Source of the DNA: Frankiaceae bacterium
GTDB lineage: Bacteria; Actinomycetota; Actinomycetes; Frankiales; Frankiaceae
Assembly (NCBI GenBank): GCA_030840885.1
Contig: JAVEDQ010000290.1
Coordinates: 1-5,256, forward strand
Reading direction: 5' to 3'
Length of the DNA stretch: 5,256 nt
Shown one piece after another: positions 1-5,256 of this stretch. Made by a program: the position numbers and the translations under genes. The first letter of the stretch is position 1. Each line of letters opens with the position of its first letter. The notes below the pieces were generated by a model. It saw nothing but the letters and a program-made list of their open reading frames with translations, did not search any database and was not told where the DNA came from.

Positions 1-902
1 TCGAGCAGCTCCTCCCGGCGCTGCTCGACCACCACGAACCGCCACGGCGTCGTGTGATGCGGCGCGGGAGCGGTGACGGCGGCGGCCACCGCCCGCTCCA
101 CGGCAGCAGGGTCCACAGGCGCGTCGGTGAACGACCGCACCGTCCGCCTCGCGGGAACGGCCGCCAGCTGACCCTCATGCCACGCCTCGGCGGTCCCCAG
201 CCGGAACATGTCCTCCGTTGCAGGCCGCACCAGCGCCCGTGCGCCGCGGCCGTCGTCGGGCAGTCCGCGATAGCCGCGGACGACGGCGACGGGTACGCCG
301 TCGAGCTTCCCGCAGACCAGTTCGGCGGCGGAGGCGAGCTCGTCGGCCTCGGCGACCTCGGTCATCCCGAGCTGGTTGCCGTAGGCGTCCTTCTGGCCGA
401 TCAGCGAGCGGAGGGCAGCAAGCCCGGAGACGCCGATGGCGACGTCGACGAGCCCCTGCCGCCAGGGTCGACCGAAGGTGTCGGTGACGACGACGGCCAC
501 CTCCGCGCCGGAGGCAGCGGTCAGGTCGCGACGGATGCGGGCCGCGGAGGCGTCGGAGTCCTCGGGGAGCAGCGCGACGAGATCGGTGGCGACGTTGGAG
601 GTGTCCACGCCGGCGTTGGCCATGACGAGCCCGTCGTGGGTCTCGACGATGCGGGTGGCGCCGCGACGCGCGACCACCCGGCGGGTGGCGGCGGAGACGG
701 CCGCGTCGCGGACTGCGGCCCGGTCGCCCTCGGCGGGCAGCAGCCGCCCTTCGGCCTTGCTCACGACCTTCGAGGTGATGACGACGACGTCGCCGTCCTG
801 CAACGCCGTTGAACCGAGGTGCAGCGCGCCGAGGATCAGGGCGGCGAGGTCGTCGCCGGCCTGCACCTCACCGATGCCGAGGACGGGCTCAACGCAGAGC
901 AC
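1..902 (-). CDS. fbiB: Bifunctional F420 biosynthesis protein FbiB (gamma-glutamyl ligase plus nitroreductase-like domain), 3' part outside window
   Basis: In Actinobacteria the N-terminal CofE-type domain of FbiB adds L-glutamates to F420-0 using GTP and a divalent metal. The C-terminal FMN-binding domain reduces dehydro-F420-0. It acts in the cytosol. Translating the minus strand from GTG at 902 gives 300 uninterrupted codons up to the window edge; the M. tuberculosis protein is about 448 aa, so roughly a third is missing. Visible marks of the ligase domain (about residues 1-240) are [18 protein letters not shown] (37-53), the [10 protein letters not shown] segment (94-103), TDTFGRPWR (140-148) and [20 protein letters not shown] (171-190). 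The second domain begins with [13 protein letters not shown] (252-264) and [12 protein letters not shown] (278-289), then runs off the edge. GTG 902 is chosen because it places [16 protein letters not shown] at the family N terminus and has GAGG 6 nt upstream. It overlaps the fbiA stop by 14 nt, implying translational coupling. Identification is by remembered family resemblance. Confidence 0.95.
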   Translation of the reverse strand, partial: MLCVEPVLGIGEVQAGDDLAALILGALHLGSTALQDGDVVVITSKVVSKAEGRLLPAEGDRAAVRDAAVSAATRRVVARRGATRIVETHDGLVMANAGVDTSNVATDLVALLPEDSDASAARIRRDLTAASGAEVAVVVTDTFGRPWRQGLVDVAIGVSGLAALRSLIGQKDAYGNQLGMTEVAEADELASAAELVCGKLDGVPVAVVRGYRGLPDDGRGARALVRPATEDMFRLGTAEAWHEGQLAAVPARRTVRSFTDAPVDPAAVERAVAAAVTAPAPHHTTPWRFVVVEQRREELL

Positions 903-1887
903 GGGCCACCTCGAGCGCCGCGCCCGCGAGCGCTGCCGCCGAGGGGAGGTCGGGCATCAGCAGGTCGCGGGAGACCACCTCGACGCCCGGCACGGTCGCA
1001 CCCTCGTCACGGCAGTCCACGAGCCACGCGTCGAGCAAGCCATCCGCCGCCTCGGAGCCGGTGCCATCCGGACCACGCCGTGCCCCGTAGTGCCGGCCCA
1101 CCGCCTCCGCGCTGACCTCGACCCCGACGGCGGCCAGGCACGCGTCGGCCATCCCACGGACCGGCGCGCCCCCGATGATCGGCGACACCCCCACCACCGG
1201 CGCCCGAGCCGAACGCAGCGCCTCCCGGATGCCGGGAATGGCGAGGATCGTCCCGATGGAGACGACCGGGTTCGACGGCGGCAGCAGCACGACGTCGGCT
1301 TCGGCGATCGCCTCCAGCACGCCCGGCGCCGGGGTCGACTTCTCCGCCTCGACGCCGACGATCCGCTCGGCGGGGAGCTTCGCGCCGTAGCGGATCCACC
1401 ACTCCTGGAAATGCAGCGCCTGCCGACCGGCGGGCCGGCCGTCGCGAGCCGGGACGTCGGCGACGACGTGCGTCTCGACCCGGTCGTCGGTCATCGGCAG
1501 GAGGCGCACGCCGGGCTGCCAGCGGTCGCACAACGCCGTCGTGACCTGCGAGAGCGGGTAGCCGGCGTCCAGCATCTGGGTGCGGACGAGGTGGGTGGCC
1601 AGGTCGCGGTCGCCGAGGCCGAACCAGGCGGGCCCGACGCCGTAGGCGGCGAGCTCCTCCTTCACGACGAAGGTCTCGTCCTCGCGACCCCAGCCCCGCT
1701 CGGCGGAGATGCCACCGCCGAGGGTGTACATGACGGTGTCGAGGTCCGGACACACCCGCAGCCCGTGCAGGGTGATGTCGTCCCCGGTGTTGACGACGGC
1801 GGTGACCTCGGCCCCGGGCTCCACCTGGCGCAGCCCGCGCAGGAAACGGGCACCACCGATGCCGCCCGCCAGCGCGACGATCCGCAT
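889..1887 (-). CDS. fbiA: FbiA, 2-phospho-L-lactate/phosphoenolpyruvate transferase of F420 biosynthesis (CofD family)
   Basis: FbiA joins the deazaflavin Fo to the phosphoenolpyruvyl (or phospholactyl) group of a guanylated donor, giving dehydro-F420-0 (or F420-0), the substrate of FbiB. It is cytosolic. The 332-aa product matches the family length (about 331 aa in M. tuberculosis). Motifs in order: [13 protein letters not shown] (7-19, nucleotide-binding loop), NTGDD (33-37), [19 protein letters not shown] (41-59), [16 protein letters not shown] (91-106), CDRWQPG (120-126), HFQEWW (159-164), [18 protein letters not shown] (203-220), [17 protein letters not shown] (235-251) and VGRHYGAR (263-270). 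A run around residues 271-282 ([14 protein letters not shown] region) is longer than in the mycobacterial protein I recall. ATG 1887 is preferred because it begins directly at MRIVALAGG. An in-frame TTG at 1899 with GGGG upstream would add only MTRV and cannot be excluded. The stop TGA (891-889) lies inside the start of fbiB. Confidence 0.96.
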   Translation of the reverse strand: MRIVALAGGIGGARFLRGLRQVEPGAEVTAVVNTGDDITLHGLRVCPDLDTVMYTLGGGISAERGWGREDETFVVKEELAAYGVGPAWFGLGDRDLATHLVRTQMLDAGYPLSQVTTALCDRWQPGVRLLPMTDDRVETHVVADVPARDGRPAGRQALHFQEWWIRYGAKLPAERIVGVEAEKSTPAPGVLEAIAEADVVLLPPSNPVVSIGTILAIPGIREALRSARAPVVGVSPIIGGAPVRGMADACLAAVGVEVSAEAVGRHYGARRGPDGTGSEAADGLLDAWLVDCRDEGATVPGVEVVSRDLLMPDLPSAAALAGAALEVARALR

Positions 1888-2090
1888 GACCCTAGTCAAT
1901 CAGCCCCAGCGCGTCGGGCACGGCCCGCACCCCTGCCGGTCGTAGCCCAGATCCCTGGCCAGATTGCCCTACCGATCCTTCCACCGAGGACGCATCCTCA
2001 CCGGCAAAGAGTCAACTGAACCCGGGCCAGACCCTTCCGTGCCCTGTGCGCCTGCGAGCGTGCTGCCCCGTCCCCAGTCCTGCGGCAGGT
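1888..2090. other. Intergenic region between the PepSY gene and fbiA
   Basis: About 200 bp separate two genes on the minus strand, so it should hold the end of the PepSY transcript and any fbiAB promoter. It is visibly less GC-rich than the genes around 2005-2035. A short hairpin, GAGGA-cgca-TCCTC (1986-1999), has a 5-bp stem and 4-nt loop but no T-run on either side, so it is a weak terminator candidate at best. A minus-strand TTGACT (2015-2010) resembles a -35 hexamer, but no matching -10 lies 16-19 nt downstream. Two distant arms, TGCCGGT (1934-1940) and ACCGGCA (2000-2006), pair imperfectly over a 59-nt gap. No tRNA or convincing small gene is seen. Confidence 0.4.
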
Positions 2091-2429
2091 TCACTCGTCT
2101 GGCTGGTCGCTCACGACCTGACCGGATTGACCGTCCACCTGGACCTCCCACACCTGCGTTCCGGACTGCGGCTTGACTTCCCACCGCAGACCGTCGCCCT
2201 CGTTCTGGAGGTGGACGTCGGTGGGGGTCCCGGCATGCCGGCTCAGGGCCGCCTCGACGGCCGCCGACTCCGGGACCGCAGCCTCGCCGCGATGCGCCGC
2301 GGTGTACGCCGCTTCGCTGGACTGCTCGGAACTGGAGTCGCTCGCCGCGGCATAGGTAAAGCCCGCTGTGGCCGCTACGACGATGGCCGCTCCGGCCACG
2401 ATCGCTCCTCGCTTCATCGTCCAGTTCAT
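2091..2429 (-). CDS. Small exported protein with PepSY-like domain
   Basis: This is a 112-aa predicted secreted or membrane-tethered protein of unknown exact role. Residues 1-29 look like a Sec signal peptide: K6 and R7, then a hydrophobic core (about 8-23) ending in AAAS. There is no cysteine, so it is not a lipoprotein. A serine- and acid-rich linker (DSSSEQSSE, 31-39) follows. Residues 51-109 fit the PepSY pattern: a helix (PESAAVEAALSRHAG, 53-67), then strands around TDVHLQNEGDGLRWEV (70-85) and VWEVQVDGQSGQVVSDQ (93-109), with the typical hydrophobic-E-V-x-V-D-x-x-(S/T)-G-x-V-V ending. PepSY domains occur in protease propeptides and in small exported proteins, often beside two-component systems. 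ATG 2429 is chosen over upstream in-frame starts because GAGGAGA (2442-2436, minus) sits 6 nt before it; an ATG at 2417 would shorten the signal peptide. It is divergent from the adjacent response regulator, suggesting joint control. The PepSY call rests on pattern, not a profile search. Confidence 0.85.
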   Translation of the reverse strand: MNWTMKRGAIVAGAAIVVAATAGFTYAAASDSSSEQSSEAAYTAAHRGEAAVPESAAVEAALSRHAGTPTDVHLQNEGDGLRWEVKPQSGTQVWEVQVDGQSGQVVSDQPDE

Positions 2430-2627
2430 GACGTGTCTCCTCGTTCGGGTTCGAGTTCCGGGATGTTGCGAGCCCATGGTGGCGGCGAGAAGCTGAGACC
2501 TCGCTGAGAGGACCGGGCCGGCTCGAGCTTGCGAAATCTCAGCCCACGTTCAGGCGGCCACAGCCACACTGGGCGGCTTCAGGTGAGACCGGTGGACGCC
2601 GCCGAATCGTACGAGGGGGCCGGGCCG
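2430..2627. promoter_or_regulatory. Divergent promoter/operator region with GCTGAGA repeats
   Basis: These 198 bp lie between the starts of the PepSY gene (minus) and the response regulator (plus), so they must hold both promoters. The heptamer GCTGAGA occurs as a direct repeat at 2492-2498 and 2503-2509, exactly 11 bp apart, and as an inverted copy TCTCAGC at 2537-2543. A near match, GGTGAGA, is at 2582-2588. An 11-bp direct-repeat period is what dimeric OmpR/PhoB-type regulators usually bind, so this is the likely autoregulatory operator. Ribosome-binding sites are clear at both ends: GAGGAGA (2442-2436, minus) and GAGGGGG (2613-2619, plus). I could not place a convincing -35/-10 pair for either gene. 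The function is inferred from position and spacing. Confidence 0.5.
2492..2543. repeat. GCTGAGA repeat cluster (two direct, one inverted copy)
   Basis: Exact copies of the heptamer lie at 2492-2498 and 2503-2509 on the plus strand, with the reverse complement at 2537-2543. The centres are 11 and 34 bp apart, close to one and three helical turns, so all would face the same side of the DNA. The 8-bp palindrome GCTCGAGC (2521-2528) lies between the second and third copies. The copies are seen directly; their role as binding sites for the adjacent regulator is inference. Confidence 0.55.
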
Positions 2628-3323
2628 ATGCGCATCCTCCTCGTCGAAGACGAGAAGGCCTTCGCCGATGATCTCGCGCGCGGACTGGGGCAGGACGGGT
2701 TCGCGGTGGACGTCGCCCGGACCGGAACGGAGGGGCTCTGGAGCGCCACCCAGGAGGAGTACGACGCGATCCTGCTCGACATCATGCTGCCGGGGTGCTC
2801 CGGCTACGAGGTGGTGCGGCGGCTCCGGGCCGCGGACGTATGGAGCCCCGTCCTGATGCTCACCGCCAAGGACGGCGAGCACGACATCGCGGACGCGCTC
2901 GACCTCGGCGCTGACGACTACCTCGTCAAGCCGTTCTCCTACGTCGTACTGCACGCCCGCCTGCGGGCGTTGCTGCGACGGGGGACGCCTGAACGACCCG
3001 TCCAGCTGACGGCGGGCGATCTCACCATCGACCCCGCGGCAAGACGGTGCTGGCGAGGGGTGATCGAGGTGGTCCTGACCACCCGCGAGTTCGCGGTCCT
3101 GCACCACCTCGCCGGCCACCTCGGCGACATCTGCAGCAAGACACAGGTGCTCGGGCATGTCTGGGACGAGCACTTCGAGGGCGACCTCAACATCGTCGAG
3201 GTATACATCGGCTACCTCCGCCGCAAGATCGACGTGCCATTCGGCAGGACGAGCATCGAGACCATCCGCGGGGCGGGCTATCGACTTCGCTCCGATGGCG
3301 GTGTCCCCGCCGTGGAGCGGTAG
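2628..3323 (+). CDS. OmpR/PhoB-family two-component response regulator
   Basis: A 231-aa cytosolic transcription regulator of standard family length. The receiver domain (about 1-118) has the acidic pair E7-D8, phosphoacceptor D51 (in LLDIMLPG), T79 (in MLTAK) and K101 (in VKPF), so all the conserved switch positions are present. The winged-helix DNA-binding domain (about 126-222) shows LTAGDLTIDPAARR (127-140), LTTREFAVLHHLA (150-162), the recognition-helix region NIVEVYIGYLRRKID (188-202) and the C-terminal hairpin IETIRGAGYRL (210-220). ATG 2628 is chosen because MRILLVEDE is the canonical receiver start and GAGGGGG lies 8 nt upstream; the open frame extends upstream to a TTG at 2529 but that part has no domain. 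The stop is 2 nt before the kinase ATG, so both form one operon. Likely targets are its own promoter region and the divergent PepSY gene. I cannot assign it to a named system. Confidence 0.96.
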   Translation: MRILLVEDEKAFADDLARGLGQDGFAVDVARTGTEGLWSATQEEYDAILLDIMLPGCSGYEVVRRLRAADVWSPVLMLTAKDGEHDIADALDLGADDYLVKPFSYVVLHARLRALLRRGTPERPVQLTAGDLTIDPAARRCWRGVIEVVLTTREFAVLHHLAGHLGDICSKTQVLGHVWDEHFEGDLNIVEVYIGYLRRKIDVPFGRTSIETIRGAGYRLRSDGGVPAVER

Positions 3324-3325
3324 TC

Positions 3326-4756
3326 ATGCCCCCGGTGGCGCGGGTGCCTCACCTCGCACGATCCCTCCGAGTGCAGCTGACGGCCGCGGCTGCTGTCGTG
3401 ATGGCGGTCGCCCTGGCGCTGGCGAGCGTTCTGCTCGTCGTCCGCCTGCACCACAGCCTGCTCGGATCCGTCGACTCCACGGTTCGGCAGCGCGTCGCCG
3501 CCGTGACCGAACTGGTTCGGTCACAACGCCTGACCGACCCGCTGCCGACCGCCACGGACGAGGAGGTCGTGCAGGTCACAGATGCGGCCGGGCGAGTGAT
3601 TGCGGGTTCGCGGGTTGCCACAGGAGACATCCGCCCGCAGCCACTGCCGACCCGTCCAGCGGGCGCGGTCCGCGCCGTCTCCGGCACGTCCATCGGTGGG
3701 GAGGCCGACTCCTATCGGCTCGCCGCAGCGACGGTGGCAGGACCCGCTGGGCCCCTGCATGTCGTCGCGGCCGTGCCGTCCGACGACGTCGCGGACAGCA
3801 TCCACCAGCTGGCCATCCTGCTCGCACTCGGGTTGCCGGCCGTACTGGCGGTACTCGTCGGCATGACGTGGACGCTGGTCGGCCGGGCGCTGCACCCCGT
3901 CGAGATCCTGCGGCGGCAGGCGGCGGCGATCTCCGGCCACGACCTCGATCGACGTGTCGACATCCCCCGCTCCAGCGTCGAACTCGAACGACTCGCCCGC
4001 ACCTTGAACGAACTCCTCGAGCGCGCTGACCGGGCGCTCGAACGGCAGCGGGCGTTCGTAGGCGACGCCGCCCACGAGTTGCGGACCCCGCTCGCCGCGC
4101 TCCTGACCCGGCTCGATGTGCAGGAGCGCCAAGACCGAACGGCGGTGCAGGCCACAGCCGATGCGGATGCGGACCTCCGCCCTCAGGTGCTGCGGATGAG
4201 CCGGCTCGTCGACGATCTCCTGACGCTCGCCAGGGTCGACGCTCGCCCGCCCCGGCTCGTTCCCGTGGACTTCGACGACGTGGTCCTCGCCGAGCTCGCG
4301 GCGGCACGCGAACTCGCGGCAGGAGCGGCTGGTCGGATCACCCTCTCCGCCGCCGTTGCCGCTGCCCGGGTCTGCGGGGACGCCGCGATGCTGGGTCGCG
4401 TCGTTCGGAACCTGCTCGACAATGCGATCCGGCACGCCCAGGGCACCGTCCGCGTGTCCCTCGATGTGCAGGTCGGCAACACCGACCCGTCCACCGGTCC
4501 CCGTCGCATAGCAGTGCTCGGGATCGCGGACGACGGACCCGGCATCGCTCCAGCCGATACCGACCACATCTTCGAACGCTTCACACGCTTGCAGGAGGGC
4601 CGGGACCGTGACACCGGCGGCGCCGGACTCGGGCTGGCGATCGTGCGCGACGTGGTCGAGGCCCATGGCGGTCGGGTCACCGCGGAGCCGTGCTGCGTCG
4701 GGGCGCGGTTCGTCGTTCGACTACCGCTCGACTCCAGTGCCGCTGCTTCCGGCTGA
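3326..4756 (+). CDS. Membrane sensor histidine kinase, partner of the upstream response regulator
   Basis: A 476-aa HisKA/HATPase kinase that should autophosphorylate on H250 and pass the phosphate to D51 of the regulator. Order of parts: TM1 about 19-39; an extracytoplasmic sensor of about 120 residues (40-160) with no recognised fold; TM2 about 162-184; a HAMP linker about 180-232 (with ALHPVE and ELERLARTLNELLERAD); dimerisation helix with H-box DAAHELRTPLAALLTRL (247-263); its second helix ending VDDLLTLARVD (295-305); N-box RNLLDNAIRHA (361-371); G1 DDGPGIAP (402-409); F-box HIFERFTR (414-421); and G2 GGAGLGLAIV (431-440). All catalytic boxes are intact. The start at ATG 3326 has GGAGCGG 5 nt upstream and gives a short basic N terminus before TM1. 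A longer in-frame opening back to 3047 lies inside the regulator gene and is rejected. The sensor contains no cysteine or metal-binding cluster hinting at a ligand. Confidence 0.96.
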   Translation: MPPVARVPHLARSLRVQLTAAAAVVMAVALALASVLLVVRLHHSLLGSVDSTVRQRVAAVTELVRSQRLTDPLPTATDEEVVQVTDAAGRVIAGSRVATGDIRPQPLPTRPAGAVRAVSGTSIGGEADSYRLAAATVAGPAGPLHVVAAVPSDDVADSIHQLAILLALGLPAVLAVLVGMTWTLVGRALHPVEILRRQAAAISGHDLDRRVDIPRSSVELERLARTLNELLERADRALERQRAFVGDAAHELRTPLAALLTRLDVQERQDRTAVQATADADADLRPQVLRMSRLVDDLLTLARVDARPPRLVPVDFDDVVLAELAAARELAAGAAGRITLSAAVAAARVCGDAAMLGRVVRNLLDNAIRHAQGTVRVSLDVQVGNTDPSTGPRRIAVLGIADDGPGIAPADTDHIFERFTRLQEGRDRDTGGAGLGLAIVRDVVEAHGGRVTAEPCCVGARFVVRLPLDSSAAASG

Positions 4757-4804
4757 GAGTTACCCCGGAACTGTCCGCTGCCGGCATTCGGACCCGGGGC
4801 CTCC

Positions 4805-5256
4805 TACCGGCCTCAGATCGACAGGTCGGGGTTCAGCCCGAACATTACGAACCCCTGGCTGCCGATGCGTCCCGGCACCACCGTCGATCTACGCCGGCAG
4901 CAAGGACGGTAAGTCCGCGATCGACGTCGTCACGGTGACGTCCCGCACGCGTGTGGTCGACGGCGTCCGCACCCGCGTCGTCGAGGACCGGCTCTTCCTT
5001 GCGGGGCGGCTCGAGGAGCGGACCAGCGACGACTACGCCCAGGACACCTGCGGCAACGTCTGGTACTTCGGTGAGGACACCGCCGTGCTCGACCGGCAGG
5101 GGCACGTCATCGACCGGTCCGGCACCTTTCACGCCGGCGTCGACGGGGCCCAGCCGGGCGTGTTCATGCAGGCCGACCCGACACCGTTCCGGCGCTTCCG
5201 GCAGGAGTGGTACCGCGGGGAAGCCGAGGACACGTTCCGCGTCGTCGATGCCGCCA
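4805..5256 (+). pseudogene. Frameshifted, 5'-truncated gene for an uncharacterised actinobacterial protein, right end outside window
   Basis: Two reading frames encode one continuous protein signature. The frame beginning near 4805 reads YRPQIDRSGFSPNITNPW and then LPMRPGTT, ending about 4882. A single-base shift then moves the frame so that YAGSKDGKSAIDVVTVTSRT (from 4890) and the remainder, including GNVWYFGEDTAVLD, HAGVDGAQPGVFMQ and RQEWYRGEAEDTF, run to the window edge without a stop. I recall this pattern (NPW/Y-x-P-x-x-PGTT, then YxG-x-KDG, then NVWYFGEDT) from a family of exported hypothetical proteins in Actinobacteria; no function is known to me. The unshifted first frame stops at TAA 4910-4912. 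Neither frame has an ATG, GTG or TTG start ahead of the conserved part, and no signal peptide fits in the 48 nt after the kinase stop. Third positions are still GC-rich, so damage is recent or is a sequencing or assembly error. Confidence 0.7.

Noticed and set aside
54..812. A 252-codon plus-strand open frame rich in glycine and aspartate
   Set aside because: It is a shadow of fbiB on the opposite strand; its low-complexity composition reflects the reverse complement of GC-rich codons.
1889..1899. TTGAC and TAGGGT on the minus strand just before the fbiA ATG as promoter elements
   Set aside because: The two elements abut each other and the -10-like hexamer ends 1 nt before the ATG, so the geometry does not fit a promoter, even for a leaderless transcript.
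1986..1999. GAGGA-cgca-TCCTC hairpin as a rho-independent terminator
   Set aside because: The stem is only 5 bp and no T-run follows on either strand; noted in the intergenic entry but not called.
2010..2015. Minus-strand TTGACT as the -35 element of an fbiA promoter
   Set aside because: No acceptable -10 hexamer follows at 16-19 nt, so a single hexamer match is not enough to call a promoter.
436..2019. A 527-codon open frame on the plus strand antisense to fbiA and fbiB
   Set aside because: It lies opposite two well-matched genes, its product is R/A/P-rich without recognisable domains, and long antisense openings are expected at this GC content.
1964..2184. Small open frames on both strands of 70-71 codons in the fbiA/PepSY intergenic region
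   Set aside because: Proline/arginine-rich products with no family resemblance, overlapping the end of the PepSY gene.
2046..2507. A plus-strand open frame of 153 codons covering the PepSY gene
   Set aside because: The minus-strand gene has a signal peptide, PepSY pattern and strong ribosome-binding site; this frame has none of these.
3521..4666. A 381-codon minus-strand open frame opposite the histidine kinase
   Set aside because: It is fully antisense to a kinase with all catalytic boxes intact, and no domain or ribosome-binding site supports it.
4690..4938. An 82-codon plus-strand frame overlapping the kinase end and the broken gene
   Set aside because: It is a third frame that contains neither half of the conserved signature, and it starts inside the kinase.

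Overview
The window is GC-rich (about 70% by eye, with strongly GC-biased third codon positions) and comes from an actinobacterium. The most specific clue is an fbiA–fbiB pair for coenzyme F420 synthesis in which FbiB has the two-domain form (CofE-type ligase plus nitroreductase-like domain) typical of Actinobacteria. FbiA and FbiB closely resemble what I recall of the Mycobacterium tuberculosis proteins, but their lengths and an insertion in FbiA suggest a different lineage. I cannot name the genus.

Layout, left to right. (1) Positions 1-902, minus strand: the first 300 codons of fbiB, cut by the left edge just inside the second domain. (2) 889-1887, minus: complete fbiA, whose 3' end overlaps the fbiB start by 14 nt, so the two form a translationally coupled operon. 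(3) 1888-2090: intergenic, with a small hairpin and no convincing promoter or terminator. (4) 2091-2429, minus: a small exported protein with a PepSY-like domain. (5) 2430-2627: a divergent intergenic region with repeated GCTGAGA motifs, the likely operator. (6) 2628-3323, plus: an OmpR/PhoB-family response regulator. (7) 3326-4756, plus: its partner membrane histidine kinase, starting 2 nt after the regulator stop. (8) From about 4805 to the right edge, plus: a degraded or misassembled gene for an uncharacterised actinobacterial protein, with no start codon or signal peptide and one frameshift.

Two functional units sit side by side. The F420 unit makes dehydro-F420-0 (FbiA), which FbiB then reduces and polyglutamylates. 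The other unit is a signalling module: a divergently encoded secreted PepSY protein facing a two-component system. This arrangement is compatible with the PepSY protein being a target of the response regulator, an extracytoplasmic modulator of the kinase, or both. Nothing in the sequence links the two units beyond adjacency.

I found no tRNA, rRNA, CRISPR array, insertion sequence or clear new system. The items most worth a second look are the repeated motif in the divergent promoter region and the broken gene after the kinase.
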